This document shows positions 1 through 8,288 of a DNA stretch of 64,000 bases, one piece after another. Below the pieces are notes generated by a model that saw only the letters and a list, made by a program, of their open reading frames with translations, did not search any database and had not been told where the DNA came from. The translations under genes were made by a program, and so were the position numbers. This stretch comes from Virgibacillus halotolerans. GTDB taxonomy: Bacteria > Bacillota > Bacilli > Bacillales > Amphibacillaceae. The stretch lies in assembly GCF_016908515.1 (NCBI RefSeq), contig NZ_JAFBEA010000001.1, positions 1,054,001 to 1,118,000 on the forward strand, read 5' to 3'. Position 1 is the first letter of the stretch; every line of letters starts with the position of its first letter.

Positions 1-252
1 ATTCAAGTAAGCGTTCCCAAAGAAGAACTTTTATCTACAGCATTAACGATTGCAAAATCGTTTGTAGATGGGAAAAGTATGACAAGTGTGAAACGGGCAA
101 TCGAATGTGTGATAAAAGGCTACAATGAAAACCTTGTAGACGGTTTAGCAAGGGAAAGCAAACAGTTTGCCGAACTTTTCTTAACAGCGGATGCGAAAGA
201 AGGCATTCAAGCTTTCGTTGAAAAGCGAAAGCCGGAGTTCAAACAATCGTAA
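1..252 (+). CDS. Enoyl-CoA hydratase/isomerase family protein, C-terminal fragment (5' end outside window)
   Basis: The first frame is open from base 1 to a TAA at 250-252 and encodes the last 83 residues of a protein ending in EKRKPEFKQS. The pattern VDGLARESKQFAELF, followed by KEGIQAFVEKRKP, is the characteristic C-terminal helical trimerisation region of crotonase-fold enoyl-CoA hydratases. The active-site half lies outside the window. It ends 17 bases before the ATG of a 3-hydroxyisobutyryl-CoA hydrolase, so the two are very likely one operon. In valine breakdown this hydratase would convert methacrylyl-CoA to 3-hydroxyisobutyryl-CoA, but that substrate is inferred from the neighbours only. 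Confidence 0.82.
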   Translation: MQVSVPKEELLSTALTIAKSFVDGKSMTSVKRAIECVIKGYNENLVDGLARESKQFAELFLTADAKEGIQAFVEKRKPEFKQS

Positions 253-269
253 AGGGAGTGTACAACAAC

Positions 270-1313
270 ATGGCTGAGGTATTATTTTCTACGAGTGAGA
301 ATGGCGTTGCAACCATTACATTAAATCAACCAAAAGCAATAAACGCTTTAACCTATGACATGCTCTTACCCATCAGAGAAAAACTGCTGGAATGGGATGA
401 GAATAATGCAATTCGTATCGTTATTCTTAAAGGCGCAGGTTCCAAAGGTTTCTGTGCCGGTGGGGATATTAAAACACTGTATCAAGCGAGAGAACAGCAT
501 CAAGATGCACTACAGGCGGCAGAGCAATTCTTCGCTGTGGAGTATAAAACAGATCAGCTTATTGCAGCGTTTTCCAAGCCGATCATTGCCTTTCTAGATG
601 GGGTCATAATGGGCGGCGGCGTAGGGCTTTCTTACGGCGCAAGCCATCGTATCGTAACCGAACGCACCAAATGGGCCATGCCGGAAATGAATATTGGCTT
701 TTTCCCGGATGTTGGGGCTGCTTACTTTTTAAACAAGGCACCAGGCTACATCGGTCGTTATCTTGCATTAACGGCAATGACCCTACGTGCAGCTGATGTG
801 CTTTATATAAACGGCGCTGACGCTTTTATCCCCAGTGAAAGATTACCAGACTTGCTTAACCAGCTGGAAACGACAAACTGGCATACAGGAAATACTGAAG
901 ACATACTGCAACAACACCTGGATTCCTATACAGATCATCCCGGAACGGAAGGGAAATTAGCAGACTTACAAACACAAATTGATCAGCATTTTTCCTATGA
1001 TACTGTAGAAGCAATCGTTGATTCATTAACAACAGATACAAGTGAATTTGCAGTAAAAACAAAAGAAATGCTTTTAACTAAATCTCCTGTTTCTTTAAAG
1101 GTGACCTTAGAACAATTAATCAGGGGTAAAGGGACACTTGCTGCATGTTTGCAAACAGATTATATACTTGCAAAGCATTTTATGCGACATGATGACTTTT
1201 TTGAAGGTGTTCGTTCTGTACTTATTGATAAAGATCAAAACCCGCAATACAAATACAAACAATTAGCAGATGTATCCGATGCGTTTGTCGATACATTTTT
1301 CAAAGAATTGTAA
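270..1313 (+). CDS. 3-hydroxyisobutyryl-CoA hydrolase (crotonase fold)
   Basis: A crotonase-superfamily thioesterase expected to hydrolyse 3-hydroxyisobutyryl-CoA to free 3-hydroxyisobutyrate in valine degradation. It has 347 residues, the normal length for HIBCH and about 90 longer than a plain enoyl-CoA hydratase. Visible motifs are GFCAGGDIK near residue 60 (CoA pocket/oxyanion hole), GVIMGGGVGLS near 110 and PEMNIGFFPDVGAAYF near 135. The Glu and Asp of the last motif match the HIBCH catalytic pair. The open frame extends 12 bases upstream to a GTG at 258, but GGGAG at 254-258 fits the ATG at 270. It follows an enoyl-CoA hydratase and faces the mmsA/mmsB genes, which carry the next pathway steps. 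A strong terminator follows. Confidence 0.87.
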   Translation: MAEVLFSTSENGVATITLNQPKAINALTYDMLLPIREKLLEWDENNAIRIVILKGAGSKGFCAGGDIKTLYQAREQHQDALQAAEQFFAVEYKTDQLIAAFSKPIIAFLDGVIMGGGVGLSYGASHRIVTERTKWAMPEMNIGFFPDVGAAYFLNKAPGYIGRYLALTAMTLRAADVLYINGADAFIPSERLPDLLNQLETTNWHTGNTEDILQQHLDSYTDHPGTEGKLADLQTQIDQHFSYDTVEAIVDSLTTDTSEFAVKTKEMLLTKSPVSLKVTLEQLIRGKGTLAACLQTDYILAKHFMRHDDFFEGVRSVLIDKDQNPQYKYKQLADVSDAFVDTFFKEL

Positions 1314-1318
1314 AATAA

Positions 1319-1359
1319 AACCCATTCCCTGTTAATTTATAAAAGGGAATGGGTTTTTT
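1319..1359 (+). terminator. Rho-independent terminator, bidirectional
   Basis: Arms AACCCATTCCCT (1319-1330) and AGGGAATGGGTT (1344-1355) pair perfectly over 12 bp, followed by a T run. An A run on the other side lets it also serve the convergent gene ending at 1446. Confidence 0.9.
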
Positions 1360-1445
1360 AATTTCATTTACGCTTTTTCCGAATTTATTTTGCATTTGAT
1401 AGAAACTGAAACATAACATAACTTCCGCGACAGAAATACTATTAA

Positions 1446-2960
1446 TTAGCTGCTCGGAAAATCAAAGTTCGTTTCATTCGTCGTATCTTCTCGATCAAAC
1501 CATCTTTCTGATACTGTTTTCGTCTTTGTAAAGAAACGGGCGGTATCTGGGCCAAACATTTGACCTTCTCCAAACCTGGAATCTTTCCACCCACCAAAAT
1601 TATGATACCCTACTGGAATTGGCACTGGTACATTCACACCTGTCATACCCACTTCAATTTCCTGTGTGAATTTACGAGCGTCTCCCCCATTATTCGTAAA
1701 TATCGTTACACCGTTACCTAATTGATGATCATTAATTAGTGAAATGGATTCATCGAGGCTCTCCACTGGAACAATAATACGTGCCGGACCAAATACTTCT
1801 TCTTTATACATTTTCATATCAGGTGTAACATGGTCGAGTAATGTTGCATCAAGGTAAAAACCTGCTTTATTTTCTACCTTGGGATTTCTGCCATCTACAA
1901 CAATATGAGCCCCTTCCTTTACTGCTTCATCAATGGCACGTAATGTTGCCTGTTTTGCATCTTCGCTTATTAAAGCACCGAAATCAGCACTTTCATCGTC
2001 ATACGCGCCCGCTTTTAAAGCTTCTACCTTTGATTTAAGCTTTTCCGTAAATAATGCTGCAGTTTTCTGTCCTACTGGCATCGCTACAGAAATTGACATG
2101 CATCGTTGTCCGGCAGATCCATAAGCGGCTCCAACAAATGAATCCACTACTTTATCAATATCGGCGTCCGGCATAATTACCATATGGTTTTTACCGCCAC
2201 CATAAGCCGCCACTCTTTTATGATGTTTTGTACCAGTTTCATAAATGATTTTTGCTACTTTGGATGAACCAACGAAACTGATCGCTTTTACATCTTTATG
2301 TGTAATGATTGCATCTACAGTATCCTTATCCCCATTTACAACGTTCCAAACACCATTAGGCAACCCTGCTTCTTCCCAAAGTTTAGACAAGAATAGTGCA
2401 GAATAAGGTACCTTTTCTGAAGGTTTTAAAATCATAGCGTTCCCAACTGCTACCGCCATCGTACTCATTGCAAGCGGTATCATTACTGGAAAGTTAAATG
2501 GTGCGATACATGTCACAACACCAAGGGGTTGATTCATGGAGTATGCATTTATTTCCCCACCAACATTAACAGAGTGTTCACCTTTTATTATATGTGGTGC
2601 GCCAATTGCTAAATCCACAGACTCTATTCCCCTACTAATCTCCCCTTTTGCGTCAGAGATGGTTTTTCCGTTTTCTTTTCCTATTAATCTTGCTAATTCT
2701 TCTGTATGTTCGACCAATAACTGACGAAATTTAAAAAGGACTTGAATTCTTTTCCCCACAGAAGTCTTACCCCATTTTTTCGCTGCCTGTTTTGCTAAAT
2801 TTACAGTTTCATCTACTTCTTCTGCGGTAGCATAAGGAACTGTTGCAATTTTTTGACCTGTCGAAGGGTTGTAAACATATCCAAATCTATCATTTTCCCC
2901 TTTAAAATGCTGTCCATTTATATAATGGTTTACTACATCCAGTGTCACTGTACCCATCAT
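1446..2960 (-). CDS. mmsA: Methylmalonate-semialdehyde dehydrogenase (CoA-acylating)
   Basis: An NAD-dependent, CoA-acylating aldehyde dehydrogenase that turns methylmalonate semialdehyde into propionyl-CoA, the last step of valine degradation; family members also act on malonate semialdehyde from inositol. The 504 residues show the ALDH layout: CIAPFNFPVMIPL near 151, the NAD-binding SFVGSS near 228, AAYGGGKNHMV near 251 in place of the usual GGxxN region, and the catalytic Cys in GSAGQRCMS at residue 287. Absence of the general-base Glu of hydrolytic ALDHs is a known MMSDH trait. AGGAGG precedes an ATGATG pair, so the start may be 2957. It lies downstream of mmsB and an acyl-CoA dehydrogenase on the same strand. 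With no inositol genes nearby, the valine role is preferred over iolA. Confidence 0.92.
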   Translation of the reverse strand: MMGTVTLDVVNHYINGQHFKGENDRFGYVYNPSTGQKIATVPYATAEEVDETVNLAKQAAKKWGKTSVGKRIQVLFKFRQLLVEHTEELARLIGKENGKTISDAKGEISRGIESVDLAIGAPHIIKGEHSVNVGGEINAYSMNQPLGVVTCIAPFNFPVMIPLAMSTMAVAVGNAMILKPSEKVPYSALFLSKLWEEAGLPNGVWNVVNGDKDTVDAIITHKDVKAISFVGSSKVAKIIYETGTKHHKRVAAYGGGKNHMVIMPDADIDKVVDSFVGAAYGSAGQRCMSISVAMPVGQKTAALFTEKLKSKVEALKAGAYDDESADFGALISEDAKQATLRAIDEAVKEGAHIVVDGRNPKVENKAGFYLDATLLDHVTPDMKMYKEEVFGPARIIVPVESLDESISLINDHQLGNGVTIFTNNGGDARKFTQEIEVGMTGVNVPVPIPVGYHNFGGWKDSRFGEGQMFGPDTARFFTKTKTVSERWFDREDTTNETNFDFPSS

Positions 2961-3060
2961 TATTCCTCCTATGATAATTAGATTATTTTATAATGCATTT
3001 TTTAAATAATTACCTTTACAGTTTCATTTTTATGAAGTACCTTATTTCACTTTTAAGTAA

Positions 3061-3957
3061 TTACTGTGATATCTTTTTATCCTGATTGGCTAACATAAGA
3101 TACGTTGAAGACATGTCTTGGTCGGCATAACGACCTATATTTTCCTCTAAATATTTTATAAGTGTTTCACCAATAGGCAATTCACCACCGAAAGTGTCCG
3201 TTGTATGTTTGGCAAGCTTTAGATCCTTTAGTAAAAGCGCTGTCGTGAAAGCCCCTTTATAATATTCATCTTGGGCAATAAAGTTTTTATAGTTTCGGGT
3301 AAATGCACTGCTTTGCCCTGTACATAGATCCACAATTTCATATACAACATCATGTTCTATCCCAGCTTGATCAGCAATAGATAAGGCTTCGGCAACGGCC
3401 TGTGTATGAATACCAAGCATAAGATTATTAATCAACTTGACAATCGTCCCTGAACCATGGTCTTCACCAACATGGAAAAACCTTTTTCCTATTGCTTTAA
3501 AATAAGGAAGTGCAAAATTATATACTTCTTTTTCTCCACCTACCATAATACTTAACGTTGCAGCTTCAGCTCCACTAACACTCCCGCTTACGGGAGCACC
3601 TAAATATTGGATACCTTTCTCGTGTGCAGCCTTTGCAACTTTTTGATTTAAATCCGGTGATATTGTACTTAAATCTATTAATGTTAGAGGAGCAACGGCA
3701 TTTTCGATCAAACCGTCTGGATCCAGATAAACATGCTCTACTATTTGAGGTGTTGGTAGACTTGTAAATATAATACTTGCGTCACTTGGCAGTGTTGCCG
3801 CAGCGTAGCCTACTTTACCACCAAGTTTGGAAAAGCGTTCTTCACTTTTCTTGTTTACATCGACACCATATACAGTATATCCGGCTTCCATAAAATTTCT
3901 TGCCATCGGTAATCCCATATTCCCCAAGCCGAGAAAACCTATCTTTTCCGTTTCCAT
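3061..3957 (-). CDS. mmsB: 3-hydroxyisobutyrate dehydrogenase
   Basis: It oxidises 3-hydroxyisobutyrate to methylmalonate semialdehyde with NAD, feeding the neighbouring methylmalonate-semialdehyde dehydrogenase. The 298 residues fit the beta-hydroxyacid dehydrogenase family. An N-terminal Rossmann motif FLGLGNMGLPMARNF is followed by the substrate-binding APVSGSVSGAEAATLSIMVGG. The catalytic-lysine helix GTIVKLINNLMLG comes next, then a C-terminal all-helical domain. The frame could open three codons earlier with GTG (3966), but AAGGAG would then abut the codon. The ATG at 3957 has correct spacing. A 116-bp gap separates it from the acyl-CoA dehydrogenase, and 100 bp from mmsA. Co-transcription from the sigma-54 promoter at 5821-5836 is likely but not proven. 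Confidence 0.9.
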   Translation of the reverse strand: METEKIGFLGLGNMGLPMARNFMEAGYTVYGVDVNKKSEERFSKLGGKVGYAAATLPSDASIIFTSLPTPQIVEHVYLDPDGLIENAVAPLTLIDLSTISPDLNQKVAKAAHEKGIQYLGAPVSGSVSGAEAATLSIMVGGEKEVYNFALPYFKAIGKRFFHVGEDHGSGTIVKLINNLMLGIHTQAVAEALSIADQAGIEHDVVYEIVDLCTGQSSAFTRNYKNFIAQDEYYKGAFTTALLLKDLKLAKHTTDTFGGELPIGETLIKYLEENIGRYADQDMSSTYLMLANQDKKISQ

Positions 3958-4073
3958 TGAAATCACTCCTTACTTTATTTATGACAACACTTTTATATTT
4001 GCAAACTTGTCCGTTACGGTTATTTAAGATATATGTTATATTTTCCATATATATTTCAACTTCAGGCAATCCC

Positions 4074-5777
4074 TTAAATAAAATAGCCTTTATGATCGAT
4101 AACTTCCATAGCGATTTTTCTTTTTTTGGCAAACAAGTTTGCATAAAGTGGCACCGGTAAAGCTTTTATTTCATCCAGTAAACGCTGTTTATCTAAGTCA
4201 TCTGGCGACATAGAAGCAATAATCGACACTGCAGCAGCCTCTACTTTCCGGTAACCTTCTTCACATAAAACTTCTGTAATGAGTTGCTCAACGGCTGAAT
4301 TGTCTGCGGCTCCATCATGACGTAAAAGTGCAGCTTTCATCACATACAATTCCATGATAATGTCTGCAAGTAGTCGTAAACATTCCTGTTCTTTTCCAAG
4401 TGCTTGACTACTCGCACTCGGTAGCGCTTTCATTATGATTAATAATAACTCCCCCGAAAATTGGTTAAATGATTGATTGCTTTCCTGCTGCTTACGTTCC
4501 TTTTTTTGATTCAGGATTGAAGGATCTTTTTCGTATTGTTTTAGAAAAGATTTTGCAATGGTTAAACGGTTGATTTCATTTGTTCCTTCAAAAATTCGAT
4601 TGATTCGCGCATCACGATATAAACCCTCTACCTCATATTCTTGCATATAGCCATAGCCACCGTGAATTTGTAATGCTTCATCGACGATACGATCCAGCGT
4701 TTCTGAAGCGTATACTTTATTAACTGCACAATCCATCTTATGGCTGGATATTTTCTTCACGACATCTTGCCCATCTTCCAAATGGGAGTCAATTTGATCT
4801 AGTAAACTGGCTGTATAGTACGCAGCACTTTCTGCGCCATAAATAGCAATTGACATATTGGCGAGCTTCTCCTGGATCATCGTAAAGTCAACAATTGCTT
4901 GTTGAAATTGTTTGCGTGCTTTTCCATAATTAACTGCTAGTGCCAATGATTGTTTCGCCGTGCCAATATTAGCAAATGCCAACTTCAATCTGGCCATGTT
5001 CAAAATATTTAGGGCGATATGATGACCTTTCCCCACCTCACCTAATACATTTTCTTCTGGGACCCGTACATCTTCTAAAATCAGTGTCGCAGTCGAAGAA
5101 CCTTTAATTCCTAGCTTCCTCTCTTCGGCCCCAATAGACACACCGTTCATCGTTCTTTCCACAATAAATGCTGTCATGCCTTTATCTGTTTTTGCAAAAA
5201 CAACATAGACATCCGCAACATGGGCATTCGTAATCCATTGTTTCTCCCCATTTAAAACCCATCCGTCATCAGAATCCAATATGGCTGTTGTGCTTGCGGC
5301 TAATGCATCTGAACCTGAACCTGGCTCTGTTAACGCATAAGCACCTATCCACTCACCGGAAGCAAGTTTAGATAAATACGTTTTTTTCTGTTTTTCTGTG
5401 CCGAAATATACATATGGTAACGTACCGACACCCGTATGTATATTAAATGCTACACTAAAAGATCCACTTGTGCCCATTTTTTCTGCAATCAGACCAGCCG
5501 TCTTTTTGCCCATCGCCAGTCCCCCATAAGCTTCCGGAACATCTGCGCCAAAAAGTCCCAAGTCACCCGCGTTACCAAACAATTGGCGTGTGGCTGAATA
5601 ATCATGAGCTTCCAACGCACTCGCTTTTGGCATCACCTGCTTTTCAACAAACTTTTCAATTGTTTTTGCAATGAGTAATTCTTCTTCACTCCATTCAGTA
5701 GGACGAGTTGATGTTGTTAATGACGCCGCATTCGGAAAAATCGAATGACTGTTAGAAAGTGATTGTGTTTTCTCCAT
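4074..5777 (-). CDS. Acyl-CoA dehydrogenase (FadE/VLCAD-like, about 568 aa)
   Basis: An FAD-dependent acyl-CoA dehydrogenase that introduces the 2,3 double bond and passes electrons to electron-transfer flavoprotein. The N-terminal helical domain leads to the signature AYALTEPGSGSDALAAS near 165. The conserved block QIHGGYGYMQEYEVEG then YRDARINRIFEGTNEINR near 395-425 carries the catalytic Glu region. A 140-residue C-terminal extension beyond the usual 380-residue form resembles Bacillus FadE and mammalian very-long-chain enzymes. A TTG at 5810 is in frame, but the GGGAGGGGGAG ribosome site fits the ATG at 5777. Head gene of a unit with mmsB and mmsA, preceded by a sigma-54 promoter and its probable activator. 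Context suggests isobutyryl- or branched-chain acyl-CoA; the long C-terminus leaves longer acyl chains possible. Confidence 0.88.
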   Translation of the reverse strand: MEKTQSLSNSHSIFPNAASLTTSTRPTEWSEEELLIAKTIEKFVEKQVMPKASALEAHDYSATRQLFGNAGDLGLFGADVPEAYGGLAMGKKTAGLIAEKMGTSGSFSVAFNIHTGVGTLPYVYFGTEKQKKTYLSKLASGEWIGAYALTEPGSGSDALAASTTAILDSDDGWVLNGEKQWITNAHVADVYVVFAKTDKGMTAFIVERTMNGVSIGAEERKLGIKGSSTATLILEDVRVPEENVLGEVGKGHHIALNILNMARLKLAFANIGTAKQSLALAVNYGKARKQFQQAIVDFTMIQEKLANMSIAIYGAESAAYYTASLLDQIDSHLEDGQDVVKKISSHKMDCAVNKVYASETLDRIVDEALQIHGGYGYMQEYEVEGLYRDARINRIFEGTNEINRLTIAKSFLKQYEKDPSILNQKKERKQQESNQSFNQFSGELLLIIMKALPSASSQALGKEQECLRLLADIIMELYVMKAALLRHDGAADNSAVEQLITEVLCEEGYRKVEAAAVSIIASMSPDDLDKQRLLDEIKALPVPLYANLFAKKRKIAMEVIDHKGYFI

Positions 5778-5820
5778 TTTTTTACTCCCCCTCCCTATTA
5801 ACTGCTTCAACTGTTACTAA

Positions 5821-5836
5821 TGCAATATTCATGCCA
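5821..5836 (-). promoter_or_regulatory. Sigma-54 (SigL) -24/-12 promoter for the acyl-CoA dehydrogenase unit
   Basis: On the minus strand the sequence is TGGCATGAATATTGCA, matching TGGCAC-N5-TTGCW with one change. The invariant GG and GC are exactly 10 bp apart. Transcription would start near 5811, giving a 34-nt leader with the ribosome site before the ATG at 5777. A sigma-54 activator gene is encoded immediately upstream. Confidence 0.85.
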
Positions 5837-5921
5837 TCCCATAAAGATTACCGTTTCGTAAATGATCAGATTAAAGATTGCCTAACTGACTGGACATCTT
5901 TACACTTTCCTGACATACTGT

Positions 5922-7685
5922 CTATCCTTCAATAGAAAATCGAGAGAGTTTGTTATAAAGTGTTGCTCGAGAGATACCGAGTAATTTAGCGGCTTGTGAT
6001 TTATTTCCTTTTACCTGCTTTAATGTTCGTTCAATATCGTCCTTCTCCTCTTTCGCCATCACAACTTTTAATGCATCACTTCGCTTATGCTGCGTTTCCG
6101 TTAATGACCGCTGACGCTCCGGAAACAAGGAAGGTGGGATGTTTTGTATCGAAATGTGATCACCTTCTGTTAAAACAAATAATCTTTCCAGCACATTCAT
6201 TAATTCGCGGATATTGCCCGGCCAATCATACGTATGCATCAATTGTATAATTGGCTGGTCGATTGTTTTTTCTGGTACGCCATATGCTTCTGCCAAATGA
6301 TGAATTTTATTTGCAATAATAATCGGGATATCCTGCTTTCTATCTCTTAATGGTGGGATATGAATGGGTATCACAAATAGCCGGTAGTATAGATCTTCAC
6401 GAAATTCCGCTTTATCTACCATTTGTTTAAGATCCTTATTGGTCGCAGTGATGAGTCTGAAGTTTACTGGAATGGAAGTCGTTCCGCCCACCCGCTCTAT
6501 CCTTTTCTCCTGAATAACTCGTAATATTTTCACTTGCATCGCCATCGGCATATCACCAATCTCATCTAAAAACAATGTCCCGTTGTGTGCAAGTTCAAAT
6601 TTCCCAACTTTCCCCCCTGTACTCGCACCAGTAAATGCGCCTTTTTCATAACCAAATAACTCTGACTCCAATAGGTTATCAGGAATAGCAGCACAATTAA
6701 CACTAATAAATTCTCCTTGACTCGTTATCCCTGTGTCATGGATACCCCTAGCAAATTGTTCTTTCCCTACGCCACTTTCACCAGTAATAAGAACCGTCGC
6801 CATAGAATCCGCAGCTTTTCTTGCAATGTTTTTCGTTTCAGAGATGACTAAACTCTCTCCCAATATATCTTCAAAGCGTACTTTCTTTTCCTGGACAGGT
6901 AGTGGTTTTTGGATTAAATTTTTCTGTCTATTTTTATCTCCATCTAATAATTCCATGCGCTCAATCACCTGATATATTTCGGATACACCTTCGTATACCA
7001 GTATCCCAACTGCACCGATGACCATGTTATCCTTCCAAATAGGCAACCGATGTACCACCAGGTTCTGCCCCTGCAAGCGATGTGCTTGGCTTCGTTCAGG
7101 GATTCCCGTTTTTAAAACAACTGGAAGCCGGGTATTGTCAATCACCTGATCCGCTTTTTGTCCGATTGCCTCTTCTTTGGACACACCTACAAAACGACTA
7201 TAGCTTTCATTAAATAACCGAATGACGCCATCCGCATCAACAACCGCCAGTCCCTCATACGCCGTTTCAAAACCAAGTTCAAACCATTTCACTAGTTCTT
7301 TTTCCTCCTGCAAATCCTTAGCTATTGCATGGTTATACTTAAGTAATTCCGCTTCGCCAATCACACCTAGAAGCGCGTTATCTTCATTTACTACATACGT
7401 GGGGGTCTCCACTAATTCTGCCATCGGGAAATTCTTTTGCACGGTCCTAGATGTAGGGGTTACCATTTGCTTAATTGATATTGTCCAAGACAGCCCATGC
7501 GAAAGTTGCTCCACACAGTCCTTTAATCGTAATAAACCAATGAGACGCCCCCTTTCAACTATAGGAAGCGAGGTACTACCGGCCTTTCCAAGCATTTGCA
7601 GTGCTTCATGTAGGCTTGTTGTTTGGTTCAATATAGGCGAAACGTCACCCATCCAATTTTCAACAGCATATTTATGTATCTCCAT
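5922..7685 (-). CDS. Sigma-54-dependent transcriptional activator (CBS-CBS-PAS-AAA+-Fis)
   Basis: An enhancer-binding protein that opens SigL promoters. The 587 residues read in order: two CBS-like motifs (about 8-58 and 65-115), a PAS domain near 135-240 (TAYEGLAVVDADGVIRLFN), a sigma-54 AAA+ domain near 272-505 and a Fis-type helix-turn-helix at the C-terminus (GNKSQAAKLLGISRATLY). The AAA+ part has Walker A GESGVGKE, an intact GAFTGA loop that contacts sigma-54, Walker B GTLFLDEIGDM and an arginine-finger region. The upstream GTG at 7769 lacks a ribosome site, whereas AAGGGGATG fits the ATG at 7685. It faces the sigma-54 promoter at 5821, its likely target. A cobalamin riboswitch lies in its leader. 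The CBS/PAS pair suggests sensing of a nucleotide- or CoA-like ligand, which is inferred. Confidence 0.88.
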   Translation of the reverse strand: MEIHKYAVENWMGDVSPILNQTTSLHEALQMLGKAGSTSLPIVERGRLIGLLRLKDCVEQLSHGLSWTISIKQMVTPTSRTVQKNFPMAELVETPTYVVNEDNALLGVIGEAELLKYNHAIAKDLQEEKELVKWFELGFETAYEGLAVVDADGVIRLFNESYSRFVGVSKEEAIGQKADQVIDNTRLPVVLKTGIPERSQAHRLQGQNLVVHRLPIWKDNMVIGAVGILVYEGVSEIYQVIERMELLDGDKNRQKNLIQKPLPVQEKKVRFEDILGESLVISETKNIARKAADSMATVLITGESGVGKEQFARGIHDTGITSQGEFISVNCAAIPDNLLESELFGYEKGAFTGASTGGKVGKFELAHNGTLFLDEIGDMPMAMQVKILRVIQEKRIERVGGTTSIPVNFRLITATNKDLKQMVDKAEFREDLYYRLFVIPIHIPPLRDRKQDIPIIIANKIHHLAEAYGVPEKTIDQPIIQLMHTYDWPGNIRELMNVLERLFVLTEGDHISIQNIPPSLFPERQRSLTETQHKRSDALKVVMAKEEKDDIERTLKQVKGNKSQAAKLLGISRATLYNKLSRFSIEG

Positions 7686-7733
7686 AATCCCATCCCCTTT
7701 TGAAAGTAGAAGAAAAAGATGATAGCTCCACCA

Positions 7734-7751
7734 ATTGAGCGCTCGTTCAAT
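7734..7751. promoter_or_regulatory. Inverted repeat upstream of the sigma-54 activator gene
   Basis: ATTGA-N8-TCAAT with a GAGCGCTC palindrome in its spacer sits 49-66 bp before the activator's start codon. It could be an autoregulatory binding site for the Fis-type domain. No function is shown by the sequence alone. Confidence 0.3.
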
Positions 7752-7803
7752 ATCAATCAAAGAAAGCACTTACATCTATTAGCAAAATAACCATGCTTTA
7801 CAA

Positions 7804-7834
7804 TAAAAAAACAACTCCGCTTTTGGAAGTTGTT
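7804..7834 (-). terminator. Terminator in the riboswitch leader (candidate expression platform)
   Basis: In minus-strand RNA, AACAACTTCC pairs with GGAGTTGTT around a short AAAAGC loop and is followed by seven U. It lies about 100 nt downstream of the cobalamin aptamer and 120 nt before the activator's start codon, where a riboswitch-controlled terminator would be expected. Confidence 0.75.
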
Positions 7835-7929
7835 AAATGCATGATAAAAAGACATAAATAAACATGGACATAGTCAAACATATTTATCTGTATATTTGCA
7901 CGTAACATCGCCTATCCGCGTAGGTATGA

Positions 7930-8107
7930 TTGTTGCTTAAAATAGGCAGGTCTCCTGGCTCATGGTCATCACTTTTCGAACCTTCCCATCTTCAAATGCT
8001 TGAAAACAGTGGATTTATTCGAATCGTTCCCATATACAGTTGCGGGACAGCGTCGGATTTTCACCGAACTTCCCTTTTAAGCAATAAACAAACATGATTA
8101 TTGCACC
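7930..8107 (-). ncRNA. Cobalamin (B12) riboswitch
   Basis: Read on the minus strand, the element runs from GGTGC (8107) through AAAAGGGAAGTTCGGTGAAA, then ATCCGACGCTGTCCCGCAAC and TGTATATGGGAAC, and ends with the B12 box GAGCCAGGAGACCTGCC. These are the conserved core blocks of the cobalamin riboswitch, in the correct order and spacing. A 10-bp helix (TTGCTTAAAA with TTTTAAGCAA, 8076-8085 with 7932-7941) closes the fold. It has its own promoter at 8131-8159. The next gene on this strand is the sigma-54 activator at 7685, not a B12 uptake or synthesis gene. The aptamer call is secure from the consensus blocks; which gene it controls is inferred from position. Confidence 0.92.
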
Positions 8108-8130
8108 TATTCTTCTATTCAATTGTATAA

Positions 8131-8159
8131 ACTATATCACTCCGGTTATAATATTGCAA
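8131..8159 (-). promoter_or_regulatory. SigA-type promoter of the riboswitch transcript
   Basis: On the minus strand TTGCAA (8159-8154) and TATAGT (8136-8131) are separated by exactly 17 bp. The predicted start is about 20 nt upstream of the first conserved riboswitch base. Confidence 0.7.
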
Positions 8160-8288
8160 TAATTCATGAAATAGCTGCCTATAACGTCTCCCCGAAAGGG
8201 TTTTCCACAGACTTGAAAAAAGTCACCAATTATGGGCCATTGTCATAGTATAGAAAATGTAAATATTTATTAGAAAGAGGGCGATCAA

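Noticed and set aside
3958..4073. Second sigma-54 promoter before mmsB (TTTGCAAACTTGTCCG on the plus strand)
   Set aside because: The GC and GG elements are 8 bp apart instead of the required 10.
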